From NCBI RefSeq assembly GCF_016613535.2, contig NZ_CP071518.1, positions 1,116,001 through 1,180,000 of the forward strand: DNA of 64,000 nt, written 5' to 3'. Of the stretch, positions 40,562 through 48,972 are shown piece after piece. Within the stretch, counting starts at the first letter, position 1. Each line of letters starts with the position of its first letter. The notes under the pieces were generated by a model. That model saw only the letters and a program-made list of their open reading frames with translations, was not told where the DNA came from and made no database searches. This stretch comes from Lysobacter solisilvae (lineage in GTDB: Bacteria > Pseudomonadota > Gammaproteobacteria > Xanthomonadales > Xanthomonadaceae). Both the position numbers and the translations under genes were made by a program.

Positions 40562-43561
40562 ATGGCTGCTCCGTCGACCATCGCCACCGCGCCCAAGACC
40601 CGTGCCTGGGGCTCCGACCGCGCCGTGCTGTGGTTCGGGGTCGTGCTGGGCGTCGTGTTGGCGCTGGCCCTCGCCGCGGCGATCGCGAACGACCGCGCGT
40701 CCCGCCTGGCCGCGGCACGCCACCAGGCGTCGGCGCTCGCCAGCGGGACCGAGCGGCTGGTGTGGCTCGAACTGCGCAACCTGGAACGCGCCATGCGTGG
40801 CATCGCCAGCGACGCGGAGGCTTTCAGCGACATGTCCGACGAGGACATCGCCGTGCCGGTGGCCGCGATGATCGAGGGCGTGGCGGCGCGTCAGCACGAA
40901 CTGGCGCAACTGGTGCTGCTCGACCGCGAGGGTCGGCCGCTGACGCCCGCCCCCGCCCCGGCGGACGCGACGCCGGCCTTCGAACCGCAGGCGGGACGGG
41001 CTGGACGCATGGTCATGGGGCCGCCGCAAGCAGACAGCACGGGCTGGACGCTGCCGCTGTACCTGCCCATGCGCGACGGGCGTGGACTGCTCGCGCACCT
41101 GCGCGCGGACGAACTGCAACGGCGCGTGCGCGACCTCGACGCCGGCCGCGACGGCCTGGTGCAGCTGGGCTGGATCGGTGGCGAGATCGTGGCCGACAGC
41201 CGCGGTGAGGCCTACATCGGCCGCCCGCTTGCTGCCGGCATGCCGGATGGCGAGATCGCCCACATCGTTGCCAGCCGCGACGTGCAGGGCTATCCGTTGC
41301 GCGTGCGCGCGGGCCTGTCAGAGGCGGCGGTACTCGCGCCGTGGCGCCGCGTGCTGCTGGCAGGCACCGTGCTGTACCTGCTCTACTGGGTCGGATTGGT
41401 CGTGCTGGCGCGGCAGCTTGGCCGCAACGCGCGCTCGCGCGCCCACCTGATGCGCACGCTCACCGCGACGGCCGGCGGCCTGCGCCTGGCGCAGCAGCTG
41501 GGACGCACCGGGAGCTGGGAAGTCACGCGGGGCGGGCCGATCTCCTGGTCCGAACCGGTGGCCGCCATCGTCGGTGCCGATCCCGCCCAGACTTCGGCCA
41601 CCGTCGCGGAATTCTTCGGACGCGTGCACCCGGAAGACCGGCAGGCCGTCGCCCGCACGCTGCGCGGTGCCTGGCGCAGCTGCGAGCCATTCGCCATGGA
41701 TTTTCGCGTGGTGGCGACGCCGGGCAACATCGTGCGCTGGCTGTCGGTGCGCGGCCAATGCATGCCCGACGAACGCGGCCGCGCGCACATGGCCGGCACC
41801 GTGGTCGATATCACCGGGCGGGTCGAGGCCGAACGTCGCCTGGCCGATGCCGAGCGGCTGTTCCGCATGCTGTTCGAACGCAACCCGTTGCCGTTCTGGG
41901 TGTTCGACGTCGGCACGCTGCGCTTGCTGGAGGTCAACCAGGCCGCCATCGATCAGTACGGCTACAGCCGCGAGGAGTTCCTCGCGATGAACATCCTGGA
42001 CATCCGTCCGGTCGAGCAGCGTGGCAGCGCGGTTGCCGACGTCGCCCGGCGCGGCACGCGCGACGCCGACGACCGGCAGATCTGGCTGCACCGGCGCCGC
42101 GACGGGCAGACGCTCGAGGTACGCATCTACACCGCCGACATCGACTTCCGTGGGCGCCCGGCGAGGCTGGTCCTGGCCGAGGACGTCAGCGAGCGCATGG
42201 CGCACGAGCGCGAACTGGCGTGGCGCGCCAGCCACGACATGACCACGGGCCTGATCAACGCACGCGCGCTCGCCGACGAAATGAAGGCCCACTGCGAGCC
42301 GGGCTGTCGGGTCGCCTACGCGCAGCTGCGCGGGCTGGAGCTGATCGAGGACAGCCTGGGGCGGCGCGCCGGCGCCGACACCCTGCGTGCCATCGCCCGC
42401 CGGCTGGAGCGGCTGGGCCACCGTTACGGCAGCGCCGGGCACGTGCGCGGAGACGAGTTCGCCCTGCTCGTGCACGATCCGGCCCAGTGGCCCCAGGCGC
42501 TGGCCGATCTGCGTGCGGAACTGGCGCGGCCGGTCACCGGCGAGGACTACCTGCAACGACTGGAAGCCTGGGTCGGTACCGCCGACTATCCGGCCGACGG
42601 CGAGGATGCCGCCGTGGTGCTCGGCAACGCGGGGCTGGCGGCGCACCAGGCCCGCAGCGAAGGCACGCCCCTGCTGCGCTTCGACCGCGAGATGGCGCAG
42701 CGTGCCAGCGACCGGCTGCAGCTGGCCGGACGGATCCACGAGGCGCTGGATGCCAACCAGTTCGAGCTGTATTTCCAGATCATCCGGTATGCCGGCAATG
42801 GCCAGACCGCCGCACTGGAAGCGCTGCTGCGCTGGCCGCAGGCCGACGGCAGTTTCATCCCGCCCAGCCAGTTCATCCCCATCAGCGAGGACTCGGGAAT
42901 GATCGTGCCGCTGGGCCAGTGGGTCCTGCGCGAGGCCGGTCGTGCGCAGCGCGCGATCAGCGATGCGGGATTCGCGGGCGTGCCGGTCGCGGTCAATATG
43001 TCGCTTGCCCAGTTCATGCATGGCGACCTGGCGGCCGACGTGGAACGTGTCATCGCCGAGCACGGCCTGCGCCGCGGCGCGCTGCACCTGGAGCTCACCG
43101 AGTCGATCCTGATGACGCGGCCGGAGGCGGCCCTGGGCGTGCTGCGCCGCCTGCGCCAGGGCGGCGCGTGCGTGTCGCTGGATGATTTCGGTACCGGCTA
43201 CTCGAGCATGTCCTACCTGCGCCACCTGCCACTGGATGCGCTCAAGATCGACCGCTCCTTCGTCGTGGACGTGCACCAGGACGAACGCAATGCCTCGATC
43301 TGCCTGGCGCTGCTCGCGCTGGGCCGCAGCCTGGGACTGACGGTGGTGGCCGAAGGCGTGGAAACGGCCGGCCAATACGAATGGCTGCGCACGCATGGCT
43401 GCGACCAGGTGCAGGGTTTCGGTTTCGACCGGCCCGCGCCCCTGGGTCAGGTGATCGAAAGGCTGCGCACGCTGCAGCGCAACCGCGGCGCCGCGGTGGT
43501 CATGGCCGGTGCCACGCCGCCTGGCGAAGCTGCCCCGCCCGCGCGCGCGCGCGGGCCATGA
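40562..43561 (+). CDS. Membrane PAS-GGDEF-EAL protein, likely c-di-GMP phosphodiesterase
   Basis: 999 residues from ATG 40562 (GGGGAGGGGG upstream). Order: transmembrane helix about 20-40, periplasmic sensor (about 42-260), second transmembrane helix (about 262-280), two PAS-like domains (about 300-570), GGDEF (about 575-730), EAL (about 735-975). The GGDEF signature is degenerate, reading HVRGDEFALL. The EAL domain keeps EALLRW, ELTESILM, DDFGTGYSS, LKIDRSFV and AEGVET, so it should hydrolyse c-di-GMP; the GGDEF may only sense GTP. It is convergent with a second c-di-GMP gene 12 bp away. Confidence 0.9.
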   Translation: MAAPSTIATAPKTRAWGSDRAVLWFGVVLGVVLALALAAAIANDRASRLAAARHQASALASGTERLVWLELRNLERAMRGIASDAEAFSDMSDEDIAVPVAAMIEGVAARQHELAQLVLLDREGRPLTPAPAPADATPAFEPQAGRAGRMVMGPPQADSTGWTLPLYLPMRDGRGLLAHLRADELQRRVRDLDAGRDGLVQLGWIGGEIVADSRGEAYIGRPLAAGMPDGEIAHIVASRDVQGYPLRVRAGLSEAAVLAPWRRVLLAGTVLYLLYWVGLVVLARQLGRNARSRAHLMRTLTATAGGLRLAQQLGRTGSWEVTRGGPISWSEPVAAIVGADPAQTSATVAEFFGRVHPEDRQAVARTLRGAWRSCEPFAMDFRVVATPGNIVRWLSVRGQCMPDERGRAHMAGTVVDITGRVEAERRLADAERLFRMLFERNPLPFWVFDVGTLRLLEVNQAAIDQYGYSREEFLAMNILDIRPVEQRGSAVADVARRGTRDADDRQIWLHRRRDGQTLEVRIYTADIDFRGRPARLVLAEDVSERMAHERELAWRASHDMTTGLINARALADEMKAHCEPGCRVAYAQLRGLELIEDSLGRRAGADTLRAIARRLERLGHRYGSAGHVRGDEFALLVHDPAQWPQALADLRAELARPVTGEDYLQRLEAWVGTADYPADGEDAAVVLGNAGLAAHQARSEGTPLLRFDREMAQRASDRLQLAGRIHEALDANQFELYFQIIRYAGNGQTAALEALLRWPQADGSFIPPSQFIPISEDSGMIVPLGQWVLREAGRAQRAISDAGFAGVPVAVNMSLAQFMHGDLAADVERVIAEHGLRRGALHLELTESILMTRPEAALGVLRRLRQGGACVSLDDFGTGYSSMSYLRHLPLDALKIDRSFVVDVHQDERNASICLALLALGRSLGLTVVAEGVETAGQYEWLRTHGCDQVQGFGFDRPAPLGQVIERLRTLQRNRGAAVVMAGATPPGEAAPPARARGP

Positions 43562-43573
43562 ACCCCACGCCGA

Positions 43574-44734
43574 TCAGACCTGCGACACCACCATCGCGTT
43601 GCGCCCGCCCTGCTTGGCCGCATACAGCGCCTGGTCGGCGCGGCGCAGGTGCTGGCTGAAGCCCTCCCCGGGCTCGCGATGCGCCACGCCGGCGCTGACG
43701 GTGGCCTGCTGGTCGCGCGCACCCTCCTCGAACTCGCGCCGCACGCGCTGCACGTAGCCTTCGACCGCGTCGGGCGTATGGCCCACGAAGAGGGTGACGA
43801 ACTCCTCTCCGCCCAGCCGCGCGCACCAGGTGTTGGCACCCGCGCGGCTCTTCATCAGGCGGCCCAGTTGCTGCAGTACGCGATCGCCGGTGTCATGCCC
43901 GTAGCGGTCGTTGACGGCCTTGAAGTGGTCGATGTCGAAGAACACCAGGCTCACCGGATGGCCCCGCCGTGCGGCTGCGGCATACGCGGCGCTGGCGTCC
44001 TGGTTCCAGCCGACCCGATTGAACAGGCCGGTGAGTTCGTCGGTGACCGCCTGCCGGCGCAGCCGGGCCTGCATCCGGAACACCGCCACCGCGAAATCGG
44101 TCTTGTAACCGGCCAGCAGCAGCCCGAAGCCGATCGAGGTGAACGCATACAGCCAGTACAGCGCCGAGCCGCTGCTGGGGTCGCCATGCAGGCGGACCCG
44201 CCACCACGACAGGCCCAGCAGCACGGCGATCATCGACAGGATCGATGTCGGCCGCGCCAGCAGTGCCAGCAGCGCGATCGGCCACAGATGGAAGAGCGCG
44301 GTGCGCAGGGCCAGCTGCGAACTCGTGCCGGGCAACGGTACCGACATGAACACGCCGATCAGGACCGTGCTCAGCAGCGTCAGCACCAGGCGCACGCGCC
44401 AGTCCTCGAGCAGCCAGACCGCCGCCGCCAATGCGCCGACCGTCAGCGCGGCCAGTTCCACCAGCCACCATGCGTAGCCGATGCCGGGCACCAGGCCGAC
44501 CGCTTCGAACAGTCCGGTCAGCGACAGGATCATCGCGCCGGCGCCGATCACGCCGCTGACGATCGGGCGCGTCGCCGCGACCTGCGCATGGGTGAGCGCC
44601 TGGCGCTCCAGTGGCGACAGGTTGCGCATCGAACGGCGCATCCAGAACCCGATGACCCTCTCGCGCAGCGCCGCCCGCCCGCGCGGCTGGGCTCGCGGCG
44701 GTGCGGCCTGGGTGGAACGATCCGGCATGGTCAT
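43574..44734 (-). CDS. Membrane diguanylate cyclase (GGDEF)
   Basis: 386 residues from ATG 44734 (MTMPDRS); the second ATG at 44728 is possible. Five or six transmembrane helices in the N-terminal half (for example IVSGVIGAGAMILSLTGLFE; LRLVLTLLSTVLIGVFM-type stretches), then a cytosolic GGDEF domain from about residue 215. The active site GGEEF is intact in CARLGGEEFVTL, with DELTGLFNR and FFDIDHFKAVND upstream. It should make c-di-GMP. Facing the EAL gene tail to tail, it may form a local make/break pair, though no shared control is visible. Confidence 0.92.
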   Translation of the reverse strand: MTMPDRSTQAAPPRAQPRGRAALRERVIGFWMRRSMRNLSPLERQALTHAQVAATRPIVSGVIGAGAMILSLTGLFEAVGLVPGIGYAWWLVELAALTVGALAAAVWLLEDWRVRLVLTLLSTVLIGVFMSVPLPGTSSQLALRTALFHLWPIALLALLARPTSILSMIAVLLGLSWWRVRLHGDPSSGSALYWLYAFTSIGFGLLLAGYKTDFAVAVFRMQARLRRQAVTDELTGLFNRVGWNQDASAAYAAAARRGHPVSLVFFDIDHFKAVNDRYGHDTGDRVLQQLGRLMKSRAGANTWCARLGGEEFVTLFVGHTPDAVEGYVQRVRREFEEGARDQQATVSAGVAHREPGEGFSQHLRRADQALYAAKQGGRNAMVVSQV

Positions 44735-44802
44735 TCCGCGGGGAGAAGTGGCGGCATTCTTCCGGTGACGACGTGAAGGCCCGGGAAAGCTGCCCGCACG
44801 CA

Positions 44803-46254
44803 TCAGATGGTCTCCAGCGCCGCCCGCAGGCGCGACAGCGCCGGCCTGATCGCCGCCACGTCGATGACGCCGTAGCCGAACGTCACCGCGCGCTGCGGCA
44901 GCGGCGCCATCGCGTAGTCGTCCAGGGATTGCGCGCCGGGCGCGTGCTGCCGAATCCGCGCCAGGATCGCGGACGCCTGCGCCGGATCGCGGATGCGGGC
45001 GGACAGATGCAGTCCGGCCTCCGAGGGCCAGGGCTGCAGCCAGCGCGACAGCTCCTGCTGCAGTCCGTCGAGCAGGGCCTGGCGCCGCGCCGCGTAGATC
45101 GGCCGCATGTGGCGCACGTGGCGGGCGAGGTGGCCTTCGCGGATGAAGGCGGCCAGCACGCTCTGGCTGATCGCATCGCCATGGGCATCGGCGCAGTGCT
45201 TCACCCGCACCAGCGCGTCGCGTGCCCACGCGGGCGCGACCACGAAGCCCTTGCGCAGGGCGGGAAACAGGCTCTTGGAGAACGTGCCGACGTAGAACAC
45301 CCGGCCCTCGCGGTCGAGCGTCTGCAGGGCGTCCAGCGGGCGCCCGCCAAAGCGGAACTCGCCGTCGTAGTCGTCCTCGAGGATCACCGCGTCATGGGCG
45401 CGCGCGAACTCGAGCAGCGCGCGCCGCCGCGGTGCCGACAGCGCCACCCCGGTGGGCGACTGGTGCGAAGGCGTCACCGCGACGATGCGCACGTCGGCGG
45501 GCACCTGGTCCACGCACAGGCCCTGCTCATCCACGGGCACCGGCACCAGGACCGCGCCGGCGGCCAGGAGCGCCGCGCGCGCCGGCGGATACCCCGGCTC
45601 CTCCACCGCCACTCTGGTCTGGCCGGGGGTGATGAGCAGGCGACCGAGCAGGTCGAAGGCCTGCTGCGCGCCGGAGGTCACCACGACGTCGACGGGCTGG
45701 CACACCACCGCACGGGCGAAGGCGACGTGGTGTGCGATCGCCTCGCGCAGCGGCGCGAGCCCTTCCGTGGGTGGGTAGGTGAAGGGCTGTTTCGACCAGG
45801 CCCGCAGGGTCTGCGCCGACAGCCGGCGCCACACCGCATGGGGAAAGTGGTGCGGGTCGGGCACGCCGAGGCGGAAACTGCGTTCGGGCAGCGCCCGCGG
45901 CGATTCCGGTTCCAGTGCGGGCGCGCGCCACACGGGGTTCAACCGCCGGTCGCCCAGCGGCACCTCCAGCGCCGCGGCGGGCGCTGGCCGTCGCAGGGCC
46001 AGATCGGCCACCTGTGCCGGTGCACCGCGTCGCGGCTGCACGTAGCCCTCGGCCATCAGCAGGTCGTAGGCGGCGACCACCGTGTTGCGGGCCACCCCCA
46101 ACGCAGAGGCCAGCGGGCGTGTCGCCGGCAGCCGGGCCCCGGGCGGCAGGCGCCCATCGAGGATCGCGGCGCGCAGCTGGCCGTGCAGGGCCTGCATCCG
46201 GGCGCCTTCGCCGCGGGGCGGCAGGTCGAGGGCGAAGGGCAGTACTGGTTCCAT
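44803..46254 (-). CDS. MocR/PdxR-type GntR regulator with aminotransferase domain
   Basis: 483 residues. N-terminal GntR winged helix (LHGQLRAAILDGRLPPGARL, ATRPLASALGVARNTVVAAY) joined to a class I aminotransferase-like domain (about 120-480). The PLP lysine is in YVGTFSKSLFPALRKGF; SHQSPTG and ILEDDYDGEFRF are the usual cofactor contacts. Such proteins sense PLP or an amino compound and usually control the divergent neighbour, here the metallo-beta-lactamase-fold gene at 46406. Confidence 0.93.
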   Translation of the reverse strand: MEPVLPFALDLPPRGEGARMQALHGQLRAAILDGRLPPGARLPATRPLASALGVARNTVVAAYDLLMAEGYVQPRRGAPAQVADLALRRPAPAAALEVPLGDRRLNPVWRAPALEPESPRALPERSFRLGVPDPHHFPHAVWRRLSAQTLRAWSKQPFTYPPTEGLAPLREAIAHHVAFARAVVCQPVDVVVTSGAQQAFDLLGRLLITPGQTRVAVEEPGYPPARAALLAAGAVLVPVPVDEQGLCVDQVPADVRIVAVTPSHQSPTGVALSAPRRRALLEFARAHDAVILEDDYDGEFRFGGRPLDALQTLDREGRVFYVGTFSKSLFPALRKGFVVAPAWARDALVRVKHCADAHGDAISQSVLAAFIREGHLARHVRHMRPIYAARRQALLDGLQQELSRWLQPWPSEAGLHLSARIRDPAQASAILARIRQHAPGAQSLDDYAMAPLPQRAVTFGYGVIDVAAIRPALSRLRAALETI

Positions 46255-46277
46255 GCAATCAATGAAAACTGGTGTCC
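46244..46277. promoter_or_regulatory. Possible MocR operator: direct repeats ACTGGT
   Basis: ACTGGTTCC (46244-46252) and ACTGGTGTCC (46268-46277) are direct repeats 24 bp apart, in the divergent region and overlapping the first codons of the mocR-type gene. MocR regulators often bind spaced direct repeats. Two short copies could be chance. Confidence 0.25.
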
Positions 46278-46405
46278 CAGGAGGGCCAGCATACCCCTAG
46301 CCTTAGTGGGCGCCGGACATCGCCGGCGCGGGAATCCCGGACCGCGCGGTTTGCGACGCACGCAGGTCCGGTCCCCCAGCCGCGACACCCGCCCGAGCCC
46401 ACGCC

Positions 46406-47209
46406 ATGCACGCCATCTGCGAAACCTGCGGCACCCAGTTCGACGATCGCCCGGCTGCGCCGGCGCACTGCCCCATCTGCGAAGACGACCGCCAGTACGT
46501 CGGCTGGGAAGGGCAGCGCTGGACGACCCACGAGGCGATGGCCACCCGGTACCGCAACCGCCTGGAAGACGACGGGGGGCTGCTCGGGCTCGGCCTCACG
46601 CCTGCGTTCGCGATCGACCAGCGCGCGCTGCTGCTGCCCACCCAGGGCGGGAACGTGCTGTGGGAATCGCTCAGCCTGGTCAGCGACGAGGCCGTGGCGG
46701 CCCTGCGCGCCCGCGGCGGCGTGGACTGCATCGCCATCTCGCATCCGCACTTCTACGCCTCGATGGTCGAATGGAGCCGCGCGCTCGGCGACGTGCCGAT
46801 ACTGCTGCACGAAGCTGACCGCGCGTGGGTGCAGCGCCCGTCGCCCGCGTTGCGCTGGTGGAGCGGCGACCGGCTCGAACTCTGGCCCGGCGTGCGCCTG
46901 CTGCGATGCGGGGGCCATTTTCCCGGCAGCACGGCGTTGCACTGGCGCGATGCACGCCGTCCGCGCGGCGCGCTGTTTCCCGGCGACGCGCTGCAGGTGG
47001 TGCAGGACCGGCGCCATGTCTCCTTCATGTATAGCTATCCCAACCTCGTGCCGATGAATGCGGCGGATGTGCGCTACATGCGCTCGCTGCTGCGGGACTG
47101 CCGCTTCGACGACGTGTACGGCTACACCTGGGGTCGCAACATACGGGGTGATGGACGCGCCGCCGTGGACGCATCGTTCGACCGCTATCTCGCCGCCGTG
47201 GCGGCATGA
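46406..47209 (+). CDS. Metallo-beta-lactamase-fold protein with N-terminal Cys4 zinc knuckle
   Basis: 267 residues from ATG 46406. Residues 1-30 form a zinc-ribbon-like knuckle (CETC at 5-8, CPIC at 22-25). The rest is an MBL-fold hydrolase-like domain: SHPHFYASMVEWS in place of HxHxDH, GGHFPGSTALHW, LFPGDALQVV. The metal ligands are partly altered, so catalysis is unsure. It is divergent from the MocR regulator with 151 bp between, the likely regulator-target arrangement. Confidence 0.8.
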   Translation: MHAICETCGTQFDDRPAAPAHCPICEDDRQYVGWEGQRWTTHEAMATRYRNRLEDDGGLLGLGLTPAFAIDQRALLLPTQGGNVLWESLSLVSDEAVAALRARGGVDCIAISHPHFYASMVEWSRALGDVPILLHEADRAWVQRPSPALRWWSGDRLELWPGVRLLRCGGHFPGSTALHWRDARRPRGALFPGDALQVVQDRRHVSFMYSYPNLVPMNAADVRYMRSLLRDCRFDDVYGYTWGRNIRGDGRAAVDASFDRYLAAVAA

Positions 47210-47407
47210 ACGGGTAGACGGGGGCCTGCATCCGCCGCTTGCCACCCTTGCAACGCGCAAGCGTTGCGCGTGCGGAACGGACAAATCCGGGGGCACCCGC
47301 ACGGGCAGGTCCCGTGGCGCCGCCAGTCGTGCAGAATGACTCGTTGAGATATACCGCGCGCCACGGCGTGGCGCGTGCTGGTCATCACCAGAAGAAAGCC
47401 GATCGCG

Positions 47408-48547
47408 ATGGCGAGTTTCCACTCCGCGGATCGGGGGCCTTTCGTTCCAGCGTATCGGCCGGACGCGCCACTGCGCGTGCTGATGGTGGGCCTGGAGGCC
47501 CATGAATGCGAACGCGTGCAGGGCTGGTTGCGCCTGCCGCACATCGTGCTCCGCACCTGCATCGCGGAGACGGCATCGGCGCAGGCACGCGCGTTGGGTC
47601 CGAACGTTCTGATCGTGGAAGCCCGCGAGGAACTCCGCACACAGGTGCTCCAGCGTCTGCTGGACGAGTGCAGGTCGGCCGAGCCCGGCGTCCTGCTGCT
47701 GCTGGAACCGCACGACGCGGCGCCGGCCATCGCCGCCGCGCGTCCATTGTTCCTGCGCCGTCCCTTCAACCGCGCGCGCCTGGTCGCCGCGGTGGAACAG
47801 GCCGCGATGCCCTGGCAGGCGTCGGCGGCGGCGCAGTGGCACGAGCGCCAGCAACGCGAGGAAGTGGAGACGCTGCTCGATCTGGCGCTGGACCTGACCT
47901 CGCAACTGGAGTTGCCCGAACTGCTGCAGCACCTTGCGGACGCGGCGCGGCACCTCACCGGCGCGGCGTACGCCGCGCTCTTCCGCCACGGCGGCGGCGA
48001 AGGACGCCCATGCACGCTGGCGGCACTGTCCGGTGCGCCGCGCGCCGCCTTCGAGGGCTTCGGCATGCCGGGCGAGACGTCCCTGCTGGCGCCGACTTTC
48101 GCCGGCGAGCGGATCACCCGTTGCGACGACGTCCATGTCCATCCGCGCTACGGCCGTGACGAGCCCCACCATGGCCTCCCGCCCGGTCACCTGCCGGTAC
48201 GCAGCTACCTGGGCGTGCCCGTCGTGTCGCGCGAGGGCCAGATATTCGGGGCCTTGCTGCTCGGCCACGGCGAGCCCCGCGTGTTCACCCGCCGCAGCGA
48301 GCGCCTGGCCGAGGCGATCGCCGCCCAGGTGGCCACCGCGATCGACCACCACCGCCACAGCGCAGGCAGCGAAGCGACGGCGGCGACGCAGGCGACGGGG
48401 CCGGGTGCGCGGGACGAGCTCGCGCGATTCGGCCTGGATGCGCCCGTGCAGGCACCCGCGCCGGCACCTGCGCCGCCCATGGGCGCGGGAGGGCGCAGCC
48501 TGTCCGGCGGACCGGGCCGCGACGCACCGCGGCCAGCCCCTTACTGA
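47408..48547 (+). CDS. GAF-domain sensor with pseudo-receiver N-terminus
   Basis: 379 residues from ATG 47408 (MASFHSADR); an in-frame GTG at 47375 would add 11 residues. Residues about 22-135 look like a response-regulator receiver fold (LRVLMVGLEAHECERVQ; NVLIVEAREELR; FLRRPF), but the acidic pocket and phospho-Asp are missing and the usual Lys is Arg. A helix (EEVETLLDLALDLTSQLELP) leads to a GAF domain (about 175-320: YAALFRHGG, ITRCDDVHVHPRYGRD, SYLGVPVVSREGQIFGALLL). The Pro/Ala-rich tail is disordered. No output domain, so it may act by protein contact. Confidence 0.8.
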   Translation: MASFHSADRGPFVPAYRPDAPLRVLMVGLEAHECERVQGWLRLPHIVLRTCIAETASAQARALGPNVLIVEAREELRTQVLQRLLDECRSAEPGVLLLLEPHDAAPAIAAARPLFLRRPFNRARLVAAVEQAAMPWQASAAAQWHERQQREEVETLLDLALDLTSQLELPELLQHLADAARHLTGAAYAALFRHGGGEGRPCTLAALSGAPRAAFEGFGMPGETSLLAPTFAGERITRCDDVHVHPRYGRDEPHHGLPPGHLPVRSYLGVPVVSREGQIFGALLLGHGEPRVFTRRSERLAEAIAAQVATAIDHHRHSAGSEATAATQATGPGARDELARFGLDAPVQAPAPAPAPPMGAGGRSLSGGPGRDAPRPAPY

Positions 48548-48972
48548 GCCGGGCGGCTGCAGCCGCTGCTGCGCAGCATGCCCCGGTGCGATGTGTGGCG
48601 GTCCGCCGACCAGCGGAATCCGGCGGCCCGCCCTGCGCGGGTCGCCGCTCGTCGAACCGCACCTGCCACCCGTCGGCCGGTCACATACGCCCCCCATTTG
48701 TTGCGGCGCGGCGTGCGCCCTTGGCAGCGGGTGTGCAGGATGCCCCGCTGCGGTCGTCAGGCCGCAGTGATTTGAGAGGGGACCTGGGCCGGTCTGCCGC
48801 TCGCAGCGGTCGTCGCTCCACGCGACGCCGGCGCCAGCTGGTGTCGTGCTCGACAAGGAAGCCACAGGGGGAAGTTCTCTCATCATCCGGCGCGCCACGC
48901 GCGCTGGCAGTGGGGCACTGTGTTTCTGCGTCCTGGATCGACGGCCAACCGCCGTCCCATCCCGGAGTCCGC
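48548..48972 (+). other. Long leader before the protease cluster
   Basis: 425 bp without a supportable gene. The only clear site is GGAG at 48964-48967 before the trypsin-like gene. The stretch is GC-rich with small inverted repeats, for example near 48550 (GCAGCCGCTGCTGCGCAGC). It probably contains the promoter of the first peptidase, but no good -10/-35 pair was seen. Confidence 0.5.
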
